Of a stretch of 64,000 bases of DNA, positions 12,021 to 22,511 are shown piece by piece. Origin of the DNA: Panagrolaimus kolymaensis (taxonomy: Eukaryota > Nematoda > Chromadorea > Rhabditida > Panagrolaimidae). Under the pieces are notes generated by a model. The model worked only from the letters and a program-made list of their open reading frames with translations. It ran no database searches and had not been told where the DNA came from. The stretch is from the NCBI GenBank assembly GCA_028622995.1, contig JAJQJQ010000003.1, positions 1,240,001 to 1,304,000 on the forward strand, given 5' to 3'. Made by a program: the position numbers and the translations under genes. Position 1 is the stretch's first letter. The number at the start of each line of letters is the position of its first letter.

Positions 12021-14256
12021 ATGGACAGTCAATCTCCGGGTATTTCCTTTTCACCATCGGTAAGAGATTATTAAATTAACTTTTTTCTTTGATCTGAATT
12101 ATTAAAATTGAAAATAAAAAATTACAGAATATCCGACAAATAAATTTTCCTGTAGATTATGCAAATCCAATATGTAAAATAATTTGGTCATCATTTGATT
12201 ATACTTCAGGACCTATTCTAAATTTGGCATTAAAATGTTCATATGGTAAACCAAATGAGCATCAAAATTCATATCATGAATCAACAACTTCTTCAGTTAG
12301 TTCTTAATTTTTTAAAGCTTATATATATTTAAATTTATATTTCTAGAGTTCTCCACTAGATAATGCCAGTGAGCAAGGCCAATTTGAGGATATTGATGAT
12401 ATTTTTGCTGTTAGTTTTTTTGTTTTTTTTAAATGAGTCATCGAATTTTAAAATGCATTGATTTTAGAGTCAGTTGATAACTGTAAATGAAGCAGTTAAT
12501 GAGACATTCTTAACGGAAGACAATAATGAAGAAAGTCGATCATATACAAGTTGCAGCGAAACAGAAGGCAGACTTTCTGATGAAAGGATTCCAAAGGAAA
12601 TGGAAAATTCTGCAATCGATTCTGGATTCGCTACAAATCATTCGGTTCATTCAGAATTAAGTCAAGCTTTATCAAATTCAATTCATCAATTTCCTGATGA
12701 ACTTACTCCAAGCTTTTCTGAAATGCAAGCAGAGCTATCAAAACTTATTGATGTTAGTATTTTTACTTATCAAATTTTTTGTTAAGCTAAAATTTATTTT
12801 AAGGATGAAACACCTCCTCATCTTCCATCACCTCCTAGAGCAACATCAGTAAATTCAGCTAAAAGTTCTCCATCTTTACCAATTGATTCTCAACATGAAA
12901 TTCTTTCAAGTATGTCAGGAGAACTGGGCATTCCATCAATGTCAGATGAAGAATATGTTGCTAAACATGTTCTCGCAGAACAAATGTCAGGAAATTTTTT
13001 ACCTTGTGATCCTGTCGTACATAAATTAACTGTAATTCCCTCAAAAAATCTTGCATTTGGTTCACATATTTTTTGGTTGAATCCTTCTACAAAAGATTCA
13101 TCTATGATGGCATTTTCTATTTTATTTAATGATTCAGAGTAAGTATTTTTTAAAGTTTAAAATTTGGAAATTTACATAAAAATAATTTTTTAGCGAGCAT
13201 TGGTATTCTGAGCATCAAAGTTTTTTCGATGATTTTATGGAAGATTTAACAATTTTATTTAAAGCTAAATATTTTTCTGGATTTTCTAATGAAGCAATAG
13301 CAGCATCAATGACCCAAAAATTTGAGCAATTAATATCCATTGTTGGGAGTATAAAAACATGGCCAATGGGTCCACGAGATTTAAAGCTTGAAGATAATTT
13401 ACTTTTTCATTCATCGAAAGAATTTCAACAATTTTTACATCGAGCCATTATTGGGGCGATAATGTCTCAAGGCCATACTTATATTTATGGAGGCCAAGAT
13501 TTTGTTGAAATTCGAAAAATGATTGTTACTTTGAGTATGTTTTTAAATGAAAAATCTCGAAAGCTTTGTACGACGCCATATGCCACTCAAGTGAATGAAT
13601 ATTTGTGTCTTCAAGTTGTTAATGAGGTAAAACATTTTTGACATCACACAACAATTTTTTAAATAATTAGAAATTTATGTTTTTAGAAAGAAGCTTTAGA
13701 AATGCGTGAAAATATTGTTCGATGTCGATGGCCTGCTTGCGTCGTAGATATGACTCGAAAAAAGGTCATGTTTTCTGGCTCATATTGGCATCATAGAAAA
13801 CAACGAGAAAATTATTTAAAACAAAAAACGTGTGCAATTATGAGAAAAACCAAAAAGTTTGCTCGAAGGTATGAATTTTTTTTCCTTTTTTAAAACTTCT
13901 AAAATTAAAGTTTCAGAGATTTAAATTTTGTAAATATAAATTCAATTCCTTCAAATTATTTGAAATTTCTCTCAATTCTTCCCTCATCAACTATTGGATT
14001 TGGAGACATTCTAAACCAATTTCATGCAATGATGAAAAACGAAGCCAAAGCTTTTATTGATCTAATCGAAATTATTAGTCAACCCACATTTGAAGCCAAG
14101 TCAAATCCATATTCATGTAAATTTAGACTTTCAGATGTTATGAATCAGTTACGTATCAATTCAATGGAAGGATTGTATATAGTTTTAGCAAATTCTGAAA
14201 ACCTTCTACCTTCCATTGCAGATTTTATTTCTGAAAATGCACAACTTCCAAATTAA
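12021..14256 (+). CDS. alfa-1: C9ORF72-family DENN protein (ALFA-1 homologue)
   Basis: Eight exons (12021-12059, 12128-12295, 12347-12409, 12468-12752, 12804-13138, 13194-13626, 13687-13868, 13917-14256) join in phase to 614 residues, longer than human C9ORF72 (481). I recognise the family from the central segment: FLHRAIIGAIMSQGHTYIYG, then KMIVTLSMFLNEKSRKLC, matching the human region with FLLNAISSHLQTCG and VRTLCLFLTPAERK, plus the C-terminal LNQFHAMMKNEAKAFIDLIE that matches LAQFLLVLHRKALTLI. These proteins combine a longin-like uDENN with a cDENN/dDENN core and act with SMCR8 and WDR41 as a small-GTPase regulator at lysosomes and in autophagy. An acidic, Ser-rich low-complexity insertion (about 80-210) enlarges the N-terminal part. 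The start is the first ATG after a stop-rich leader. Confidence 0.87.
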
Positions 14257-14801
14257 TATCTTCCTTCATAAATGTTTATCTTTATTTTTTCATTCTGGTA
14301 TATATGAAATTATTTTGTTTTTGTGCCTTTAAAAATAATCACTTTGTTAAGTGCCTTTTGTTTGTTTTTGTTTTTAAAATAAATTTACTAAGCAATAAAA
14401 AAGTTTGAAAAGAAATATTAATAAAAATTTCATCATTTTTCCGGTGTTAAAAATCAGGTTTAAAAATATTTGACAAATGCTTTCAATTAAAAACCTTTGG
14501 AAAAAAAATTTTAATTTTAAATTACACAATACCCATTTTTTGGTCGCGCTGTATGTAAAAAAGAGCCAAACAAAGGAAGCAAAAATATGAAAAACAATTT
14601 TGGTGGTTAAGAGTTTAATTGGAAAATATCCCAAAGTTAACTTAAGTATTGCTAAAAGCTATGGACTTGACATTCAGTTAATATTTTTCATGACAAAAGT
14701 ACAAGATAATTGTTTACCACTATGAATTATGGAATGCAGGCGCCAAACATTTTAGGAAAAAAAGGATTCATTAGTTTTGTTTTTCATTTTTTCAGCAAAA
14801 A
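14257..14801. other. Intergenic spacer
   Basis: This is AT-rich sequence between the C9ORF72 homologue and the F-box-like gene. It contains probable AATAAA poly(A) signals near 14380 and ends in a TTTTTTCAG acceptor at 14787-14795, immediately before the next start codon, as expected for a trans-splice site. The 545-bp gap is long for a nematode operon. Confidence 0.5.
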
Positions 14802-16852
14802 ATGGTTGAAATAATGTCGTTTAATTTTTTGGGCTTTACTGAACAAAAATTTTCTTTTCCTTCAAAAGTTATAACTATTTTCATCAAAAATGCCAGCGCT
14901 AATGTTATGCAAAATTTTTATCGAACTTGCAAACATTTTTATAAAGAAGCTCCTTATTTCATTGTCGATACTTTGGTTATTGAAGATAACTTCTTTCGAA
15001 TAGAAAATGAAAAATATGATTGCTGTATTACGGGTACAGATATTGACTTGTATTTGAACAGAATAAACAACATTTGGGTTATAAAAAATATAGAAGTTGA
15101 AAGAAATAATAATTATGAGGTGTCTCATAACTTTTATAAAGTTGTTCGATGCGATGCATATAAAGTTTCAATTTCACAACCTTTAACTATTAAAAACTTT
15201 GAAATTTTAACCAAATCTGGAAAAGTGGAAAATATAAATTGTATGAGGGTTGTTTATCCTGATGAATCTCGAGTATCGTTGGAAGATTTAATGGCTTTTG
15301 TTCCAAATGCTTGTAAGATTGTGTAAGAATTATTTTTCCAAAACTTAAAAAAATAAAAATAAAAATAAAATTTTTTACTGCTTCAGAATTAGCGGATGTT
15401 CAATTACCCCTCAAACAATGACTAAAATATTAGCAATTCCGGGATCCAGTAAAAACCGCTCCGATCCAGTATTTTCCGCTCCCGCTCGGTGTTTTTTTAT
15501 ATACAAATTCAAAAAATTCAAAAAAAGTGAGTTGAATTTCGCCGCCAGACAACCAAAGAAAATTTTTTTTCATTGAAGATGGACCGGCCGGTTTTTGGAG
15601 CGGAGCGGTAAATATTGAGACCCAGCAATTCCATGGAAACAGAAACTCCGAAATCTAAATGTTGCGTGTTATAATGGTTCATTAGACGTCGATTTATTTT
15701 ATAAATTTGTTAAGGTACACAAGCCTTTTCTTTCTTTCCTTTTTGGTTAAACCATTAATTTTTAGAATAACTTTCGTCCTGATGCTTATGTTAAAATTCA
15801 CTTTTCCGATACCGATGAACTTAGAGAGTTTATTGATGCATACAACGCAAAAGTAAAGAAATCTGCTGAAAAATTACCTTATATATTAAGTGTCTATTAT
15901 AAACAACGTAAGAATTGTGAACGTGTTTAATTTTGATTTTTAATTACTAAAATATTTTAGGCTTTGTTATTAATAATAAAAACATTCAACGACAAAAATT
16001 TCCTTTTAACTTTTTATTGATTCAGTATATCCGTGATAATGCAAGTGCGAATGTTTTTAAGAAGTTTCATCAAACTTGCAAGTATTTCTACCAAAAGAAT
16101 CATTATTGTATCATAGATAACATTAATAGCAATATTGAATGCATCGAAAGAATTGACAATGATAAAATTTTTGTGAAAAATGATTCATATATATATTCGA
16201 TCGAAAACATATGGGTTACAAATGAGCTAAGAATTGATGATAAAAAAATTTTGGAAAAAATTGTTCGATGCGATGCCAGCAAAATTATTCTATGGTTGGA
16301 TGAACTTTCAATTAATGAGCTAAAACTTTTGACAAGATCTAAAAAAGTTAAAAAATGGTATTCAGACAATACAAATGTATATGGCATTGATGGAAATCTT
16401 ATTACATTAGAAGAATTATTGCTTCATCTTCCGAATGTAAAAAAAATATCGTATGCTTTTTAAATTATTTTGTTTTGTTTTAAATTAATTTTTTTAGTGC
16501 CAAGATTAAGTTTCTTAAGTTTCATTCACGTAATGAATCGCTTCAACTTTCAAACAAAATTGAAGACTTATCACTAAATCTTCAGGAAAAAATTGATGTT
16601 GGCTTATTTTACGATTTTATTAAAGTTTCTTTATTGTTTTTCGTTGGTTTTTTAAACTTCGCATTTCAGGCAGCCCTCGCTCCAAAAGCGACAATCGAAT
16701 TATCTTTTTTTAATAATCTTTTTTATATTGATGATGACGAGGGTAATGAAAATCATAGCGAGGAAGAAATAGATTTAAAAAAAATAAAAGAAGAAATAAA
16801 AGAAATGTTAAACGAATGGAAACCCAAAGTTAATAGACCATCATTTCGTTAA
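14802..16852 (+). CDS. Tandem two-module F-box-like protein, exon 2 carrying a transposon insertion
   Basis: Exons are 14802-15322, 15387-15714 (containing a 183-bp element), 15766-15907, 15961-16450, 16498-16624 and 16670-16852. The start follows a TTTTTTCAG acceptor. Each module opens with an F-box-like motif (NASANVMQNFYRTCKHFYKE in the first, NASANVFKKFHQTCKYFYQK in the second). Then come matching blocks VVRCDAYK / IVRCDASK, VSLEDLMAFVPNACKI / LITLEELLLHLPNVKKI, and DLFYKFVK / GLFYDFIK. Module 2 has no ATG of its own and its first exon is in phase with module 1, so the two are one gene. Reading straight through the insertion meets a TGA; splicing it out (GT at 15449-15450, AG at 15624-15625) keeps the frame. 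The module 2 intron 16625-16669 has a weak donor (GTTTCT) and a length divisible by three, so retention is possible. Function is unknown beyond a likely SCF-adaptor or F-box-derived role. Confidence 0.65.
15441..15623. mobile_element. 183-bp MITE, Mutator-like 9-bp target duplication, possible introner
   Basis: The element begins GGGATCCAGTAAAAACCGCT and ends with the imperfect inverted copy AGCGGTAAATATTGAGACCC. It is flanked on both sides by the exact 9-mer AGCAATTCC (15432-15440 and 15624-15632). A 9-bp duplication and G-rich ends suit Mutator-like elements. The core ACCGCTCCG...TCCA is shared by both termini, and the left end repeats ATCCAGTAWWWWCCGCTCC in tandem. Removing the element and one duplication restores an exon whose protein aligns with module 2 of the same gene. 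It has no coding capacity. Confidence 0.8.
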
Positions 16853-17239
16853 TTTTATTATTTCATGTATTTTATTATAATTTTAAATAATGTGCTTGAA
16901 ATAAAATCTTATTTTAATTCACTCTTTGTAGATTAATAATATTTTTTTAAATGAAAGATGACAAATCTTATCTGATCTTCACACATAAGCTTCATCGTAC
17001 AAGACTAAATAAAGAAACTAATTTTGCATGTGGTCAAGATTCGTATTCTTCAAAAAATTTAAAAAAAGATGAAAGTTCAATGAGAAATTTAAATAAACAA
17101 TAATGGAAATTCATTTTATTAAAGTTACATTTTTATAAAAGATTGCAAAAAATTGAAATTTTACGAATCATAATTATATTTTAACACATGTTTTTAAGAA
17201 TTATTTTTATAAAAATTTACACACCGAGAAGTTATTATT
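16853..17239. other. Intergenic, convergent 3' ends
   Basis: AT-rich 3' flanks of the F-box-like gene and the formin gene. AATAAA-like signals occur near 16900. I see no other feature. Confidence 0.5.
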
Positions 17240-20200
17240 TCAAAGCCAACGAGGGCGTTCTGTTGTTGAGCCAGTTTTAATTAAAGCTGGCCGAGATGCT
17301 GTGCTTACAGAATCTGATTTATTCATTTGTTGAGCACGTTTTTCAGCTGCTGTCATTGCATGCCTTCCATCAATATTAGATGAATTGGCGCTTGAATTAG
17401 AACTTGTTGAACTTCGAATAGATGTTTGCCTTCCAAGAGTATTATTATCTCGATTTGAGTTGTTTTCAACAGAAGTCCGATAAGCACTCGATCTTGTGAT
17501 AGGCGTTTTTGGTGGAGGTGTTGTCACATTCACGCTTTTCTGAATAGTTAATGGACGTGGAGGCGATGCTGGAGTTCGAGGCGCAGATGGCAGACGAGAG
17601 ACCGGAGTCTTTGATGGAGGAGCCAATGGAGGCTTTGCAGCGGTGGCTGCAGAGTCAGCTATTTTGGATGCAGTAGTGGCGGCTCGAACTTGTGATGGTC
17701 GTGATGGAATGGATAATTTGGTTTCAAGTTTTGGTCGGGTTTCAGTTTCATTCTCTCGACTTGTTCTAACCCGCATCAAAGCATTATTTCTAGCTTTAAT
17801 TGAAACAGGCGCAGTTTTGGTTGGTGAAGGAGGAGTATCAATTGAACCTGAGTTGCTGCTATTAGAACGGAAAGTGCTCGTCCTTCCAGAAATTCCTGTT
17901 GTCGATATTTTTGGTGGTGATGCTCTTGATGTCGTAACAGCAGCTGATTTTGTTGCTGGAAAAGTTGTAGTAGCTGTTCGCGGTGACGTGCCATTGGTGG
18001 TCACAGATGGCGTTTTAGTGATAGCTTTTTGAGGAGGCGATTCTTCCTTTTCTATAGTTGAATTTATTCCAACAGCAGTTTCAGTATCTCTCGATGTCTC
18101 TTCATTATTATTATTGGTTGATTTATTTGCTGGTGAAATTTCAGGTGAACAATTTGATGATTCGGAAGTTGTAACATTTACAGAGATATTATCATCAATA
18201 CCTGAATCACGCTTGTTATCGTAAGTTGACCATGGAGATGGGCTTCTTTTAGGTGTAGGTTTCTGGAAGAGGAGAATTTTTTAGAAAATAAAAAGCAAAA
18301 GTTTACTTTTCGTGTATCATCAAGTGCTTCATCAACAAAAGCTTCCAAATTCTTTCCTTCAAAAATTGGTTTTTCTGTTGGAGGTGTAAATCGACGACGT
18401 AGGAAATCGGGGTCAGAAGCTTTCTGAAAACAAATAAGTTAACTCAAAATAAAAGAGGAAAATCATGATAAGCTTACATCATCTGCGATTCTGGCAGTGG
18501 AGAATTTCCTTCGAACAATTGGTGGAGTATCCAATCTCTCTCGATCACTAACACACATGACAGATCTTCGACGCTCGCCTGCACCAAATTGCAAGACATT
18601 ATTGTTGTTGTTATTTTGTGGGGCACAAAGGAAATCATAGAGTCTAAAATTAATTTTAAAACTGCCACTTTTCAAAATCGATTCTTACTTTGGCTTTTTA
18701 TTTTCAAAATCTTGATCCTTGATTGAAATTTTATCCCCATGTTTTTGTTGCTGCTTTTGCAATTCCATATTTTTCCTTTTAACTTCCCTCTCTTCCCTTG
18801 CTTGATTCTCATTTACAGCATTAAAAAATCGAGTCAAAAAAGTGCTGAATATTTTAAAACATTCTTCCAAGCGAAAAGTTTTTTCTGTTTCACAAAAGTA
18901 AACAGCAATTTCAATGCGTTTTTTATCGATTTCATCAAGTTGTTGCTGAATTTTTTCTACTTTCAGCTTCGTTTCCTAAAATAAATCATATTTTCAATGC
19001 CTCAGAAAAAATATGGAAAAAATCATTGTATGTATTTTTCAAACAAACCTTTACAAATATTTTAACTTGCGTAAAAAATGAATCATTTTTGGATTCAATT
19101 TTGCTCGACAAATTTTTTAAGCGTTCAGCAATTGCATTAGTTTCATCTTTAACATTTTCCAATGGAATTTGAGCGGCTTCTTGAATGGTTGCGAGCTCTT
19201 TTTTAACATCAGTAACACAATCTTGCATTCGTTGCGCAACCAAATGAATAATACTAAGGCCTTCTTTGCTGGTTGCTCGAACACTATCAATTCCCCATAA
19301 AGTATTAAGTTTAAAGCCAACAGTTTTGCCATCAAGATTGAGATAATTACCCATGTGTAGGAAAAGATAAAATATTTTTCGAAGTGATTCACTTCGAAGC
19401 AACTCTAAAAAATGGAAAATTCAAGACAAAGCCTTTCAAAAAAAAATTTGACGAAAAAATAATTTATAGTTTTAATAAAACCTTACGATCACAAGCAATC
19501 AAACCAATTGCAACATGTTTTTTAGCATCATCAAAATATGCAAGAAAATCAGCTGTAAAACTCATAGCTGCAATTCTAAGTTGATATTCAGGAATTTTAA
19601 TCAATTTCATAAAAAATAATTCTGCTCCTTCTAAAGCATTGGCATCGCCGGTAAAATTTTGTAATGTTAAAATCTAAAAATTGCAAATGGATTTTAAAGA
19701 TAATTTTAAAATGCATTACTTCAGTGCTGGATGGAAGTAACCCTTCCAAAACTTTAAGTTTTTCATGCTCAATTTCTGCCGCTTTTCCTTCATGAATATT
19801 ATTTAATAAAAGTTCAATGTCTTTAAATTGCTTTAAAAATATTCCAACATTCATTTTGCGTCTTCCATCAAGGATTTCAGGTTTCACAACTTTGTTGTTA
19901 TTTTCGCCATTTCCAGGTGAAAGAGCTAATGGTTGAGCTGGTGACAATTCAAAAAGTTCATCAAGTTGATTTAAATCAAGTCGATTTTCTTAAAATAAAA
20001 TTATTTTCAAAAGTTTATGATATTTAAATGTGACTCACTGTATGTTTTATGCACATTTTCCAATTGTTGCCAAATAGAATTTTTAGCGTTTTGATCAATG
20101 ATTACATTTTGAGGAATTTTAGTCCATTGAAGTTTTTTGAATTTTTTACCCGCTGGTGGCATCATTGATAGCTTCAATGCCTCCGGAATAACCAATTTTT

Positions 20201-22511
20201 GTTGAACAGGAGCACCAACACCAGGTTTTGCACCAAATAGAGGCGGTGGCGGAGGAGGGCCACCGCCTTTAGCACCTCCTGGCAATGGTGGAGGCGGTGG
20301 TGGTGGATCAGATGACGCCGAGGCTTTACCCAATGGTGGTGGTGGAGGAGGAGGTGCAAGTGGTGGTAAAGATGAAATTGAATTCTTTGGTGTGTGAGCA
20401 GCTTTTGCTATGCTTTCCGCAAAAGTTTCTCTTTCATTGGATTCTAAAAAAGTAAAAAAGCAATCACATAAATTAATTTTAATTTTTTTTACCTTTACCA
20501 TTAATTAAATTTTCCAACCTCTTTAATTTTGCTTCGGTTTCGTTCGGCAAATCTTTAGCTATACTTGTAAATAATTCAACCAATTGTTGACGATAATTTT
20601 TTATTTCATCTGAATTTAAAACTTTCACAAATTCTGCATCACTATCACATAATAATTCATTTGCGTTGTTGTTTGAAATCATTGCGACGTATTCTTCTTC
20701 AGCGCCAGAATATGTTCCTGAATCCGAATCTACGCCACTTGCAGCTCTACTGCTGCCAATACTTGTTGCTGTAGGTGGAATGCTATTATTATGGGTGGAG
20801 GCGCTAGTTGTTGTTGCACAATCTGCTTCTAAGAGGTCCAAACACTCGTTCGTAAGCGTTACCAACTGACGACTTCCCGGAAATTGTTGCCTTAAAAAAG
20901 AGAATGAATCACGATTCATGAAATGAAAGAAAAAAAGTTTTGCCACAATTTTTTTTTGCAAATTTTTCAAACAAAAAAAGTTGAAACTTTTAGTTTTTAA
21001 ATTCAACCTCAAAAGTCCCTTAAGGCGAAGGAATAATTTTATACAAAAAAAATTAGTAAACGATATGTCAAAAAAAATGAGAGAAAAATGAAATAAATTC
21101 TTACTTGATTAAATCCAAGCGATCATAAATGCACAATTCTGAAACAAAAATGAATTAATTTAATAAGAAAATTATTTAGCCTCGTCAAGGATATATTTAT
21201 TTCAGTGGTCAATGAGGATATGCACTTGACTTGTTTTCGAAAAAAGTGGTCAAGAACCCCACAGCGGGAGCTGATCATCTCGTCTTCTTAATAACGAGAA
21301 AAAATATAAAAAAAAGTTTAATAAAAAAAAAGCAGTTTAAAGATACAAAAAAACTTTTGAAAATGCCCTCAAACATTCTTTTTCTTGCAGTCGTAGAATC
21401 AACAAAGCAACACACAGAAAAAAAAAGTTTGTAAAAAAATAAACGGAAGAGTGAAGGAAGGCTGCTTGTTGCTTCACCATCCTCACACTATTGAATCACC
21501 ACCACCTTGACAGCCACCTTAGTAAAGAAGACGAGAAGAGATGGAAAAAAGAAAAAACATTTTTAGTTGGCACAAAAATCAAAGAAAATCGTTGCAAATT
21601 TTTCTTCTTTCCTTTTTTGGGCTGATGATGTAAAATAAAAGAAGAAGACTCAGGTCTATAAAAAAAAATACTTCGAAAAATTTGAGTCTCTCATTTTTTG
21701 TCTTTTAAGGAACGCGAGCCATAAAAAATAAATCGAAGACGAAGAAAATAAAATGTTATTGTTATTGTCTGTTTTTTAGCCATTTTGATTTTTCGATTTA
21801 TTTTATTTTGATTTTTTTGCATAATGACTTTGTTGTTTCGTTCAGGTAAAGAAAAAAAAGATGCGTAAGAAAATGCTACATTTTAATGTCAAAAAAATAG
21901 AAGAAAAGAAAGTGAAATTTGCATTTCATTGATTTAATGAACCAAAACAAGGATATTGTTCTATTTTTATTTTTCTATGAAAGAAAAAAAACCAACCATC
22001 TAATTCGCGTCTTATTCGAATCCTAGACGATGCACTTGGAGCCAGTTTAAGAAGCCGGTTAATTAATTTTAAGCATGCACTTGCTGCATCTTCACGATCT
22101 GTTTGAGTCAACTCGGAGACCACTGGTTCTAAACCAAATTTAAAATCCATGAGATCCTGGAAATAAAAAAGTAAAATGGATAACAAAAAAGATATATAAT
22201 TTAAATGCAAATTTAAAGTAAACAATAGGAAATCAGGAATTTTATGGAACAGGAAAAAAAAATACACGTACCTGCCAACAAAGTAGGCATTGTACGACAA
22301 CATGATGGCCTTGTTCGGGGATTAAAATGAGTCGATTTAATAATAAAATTAAATCATCTTCATTTGAATCTAAAAAAATTCCATTTTTTAATTAATCCTT
22401 TCCGCAGAAAATAAAAAAGAAAATTTTAAAAAATTTACCATAAAGAAATTGAGTAAAATTTTTTTGTGGATCAGAAACTATTGCATCCACAATTTTTTCA
22501 AAATCACCCAT
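17240..22511 (-). CDS. INF2/FHDC1-type (inverted) formin
   Basis: Thirteen minus-strand exons (22511-22439, 22369-22272, 22156-21997, 21138-21105, 20890-20493, 20443-20039, 19988-19720, 19673-19487, 19404-19049, 18975-18689, 18643-18478, 18423-18307, 18262-17240) give 1190 residues in phase. Domains in order: a short diaphanous-inhibitory-like N-terminus (RIRIRRELDELCIYDRLDLI, about 100-122), an acidic linker, a poly-Pro FH1 (about 275-320, for profilin-actin), and FH2 (about 340-760). FH2 shows KKLQWTKIP, DGRRKMNVGIFLKQFK, YLFLHMGNYLNL and GFKLNTLWGI. NVGIFLKQFK is characteristic of the INF2/FHDC1 branch, as in C. elegans EXC-6 and INFT proteins. The long Ser/Thr/Pro-rich basic C-terminus fits actin- or microtubule-binding tails. 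Formins nucleate and elongate unbranched actin. The N-terminus is short for a full DID and an upstream exon may be missing (a MET codon next to a donor lies near 22553). Confidence 0.88.

Noticed and set aside
14257..14801. Possible operon of the C9ORF72 homologue with the F-box-like gene
   Set aside because: The gap is about 545 bp, far more than the roughly 100 bp usual in nematode operons, and the second gene has a promoter-length leader.
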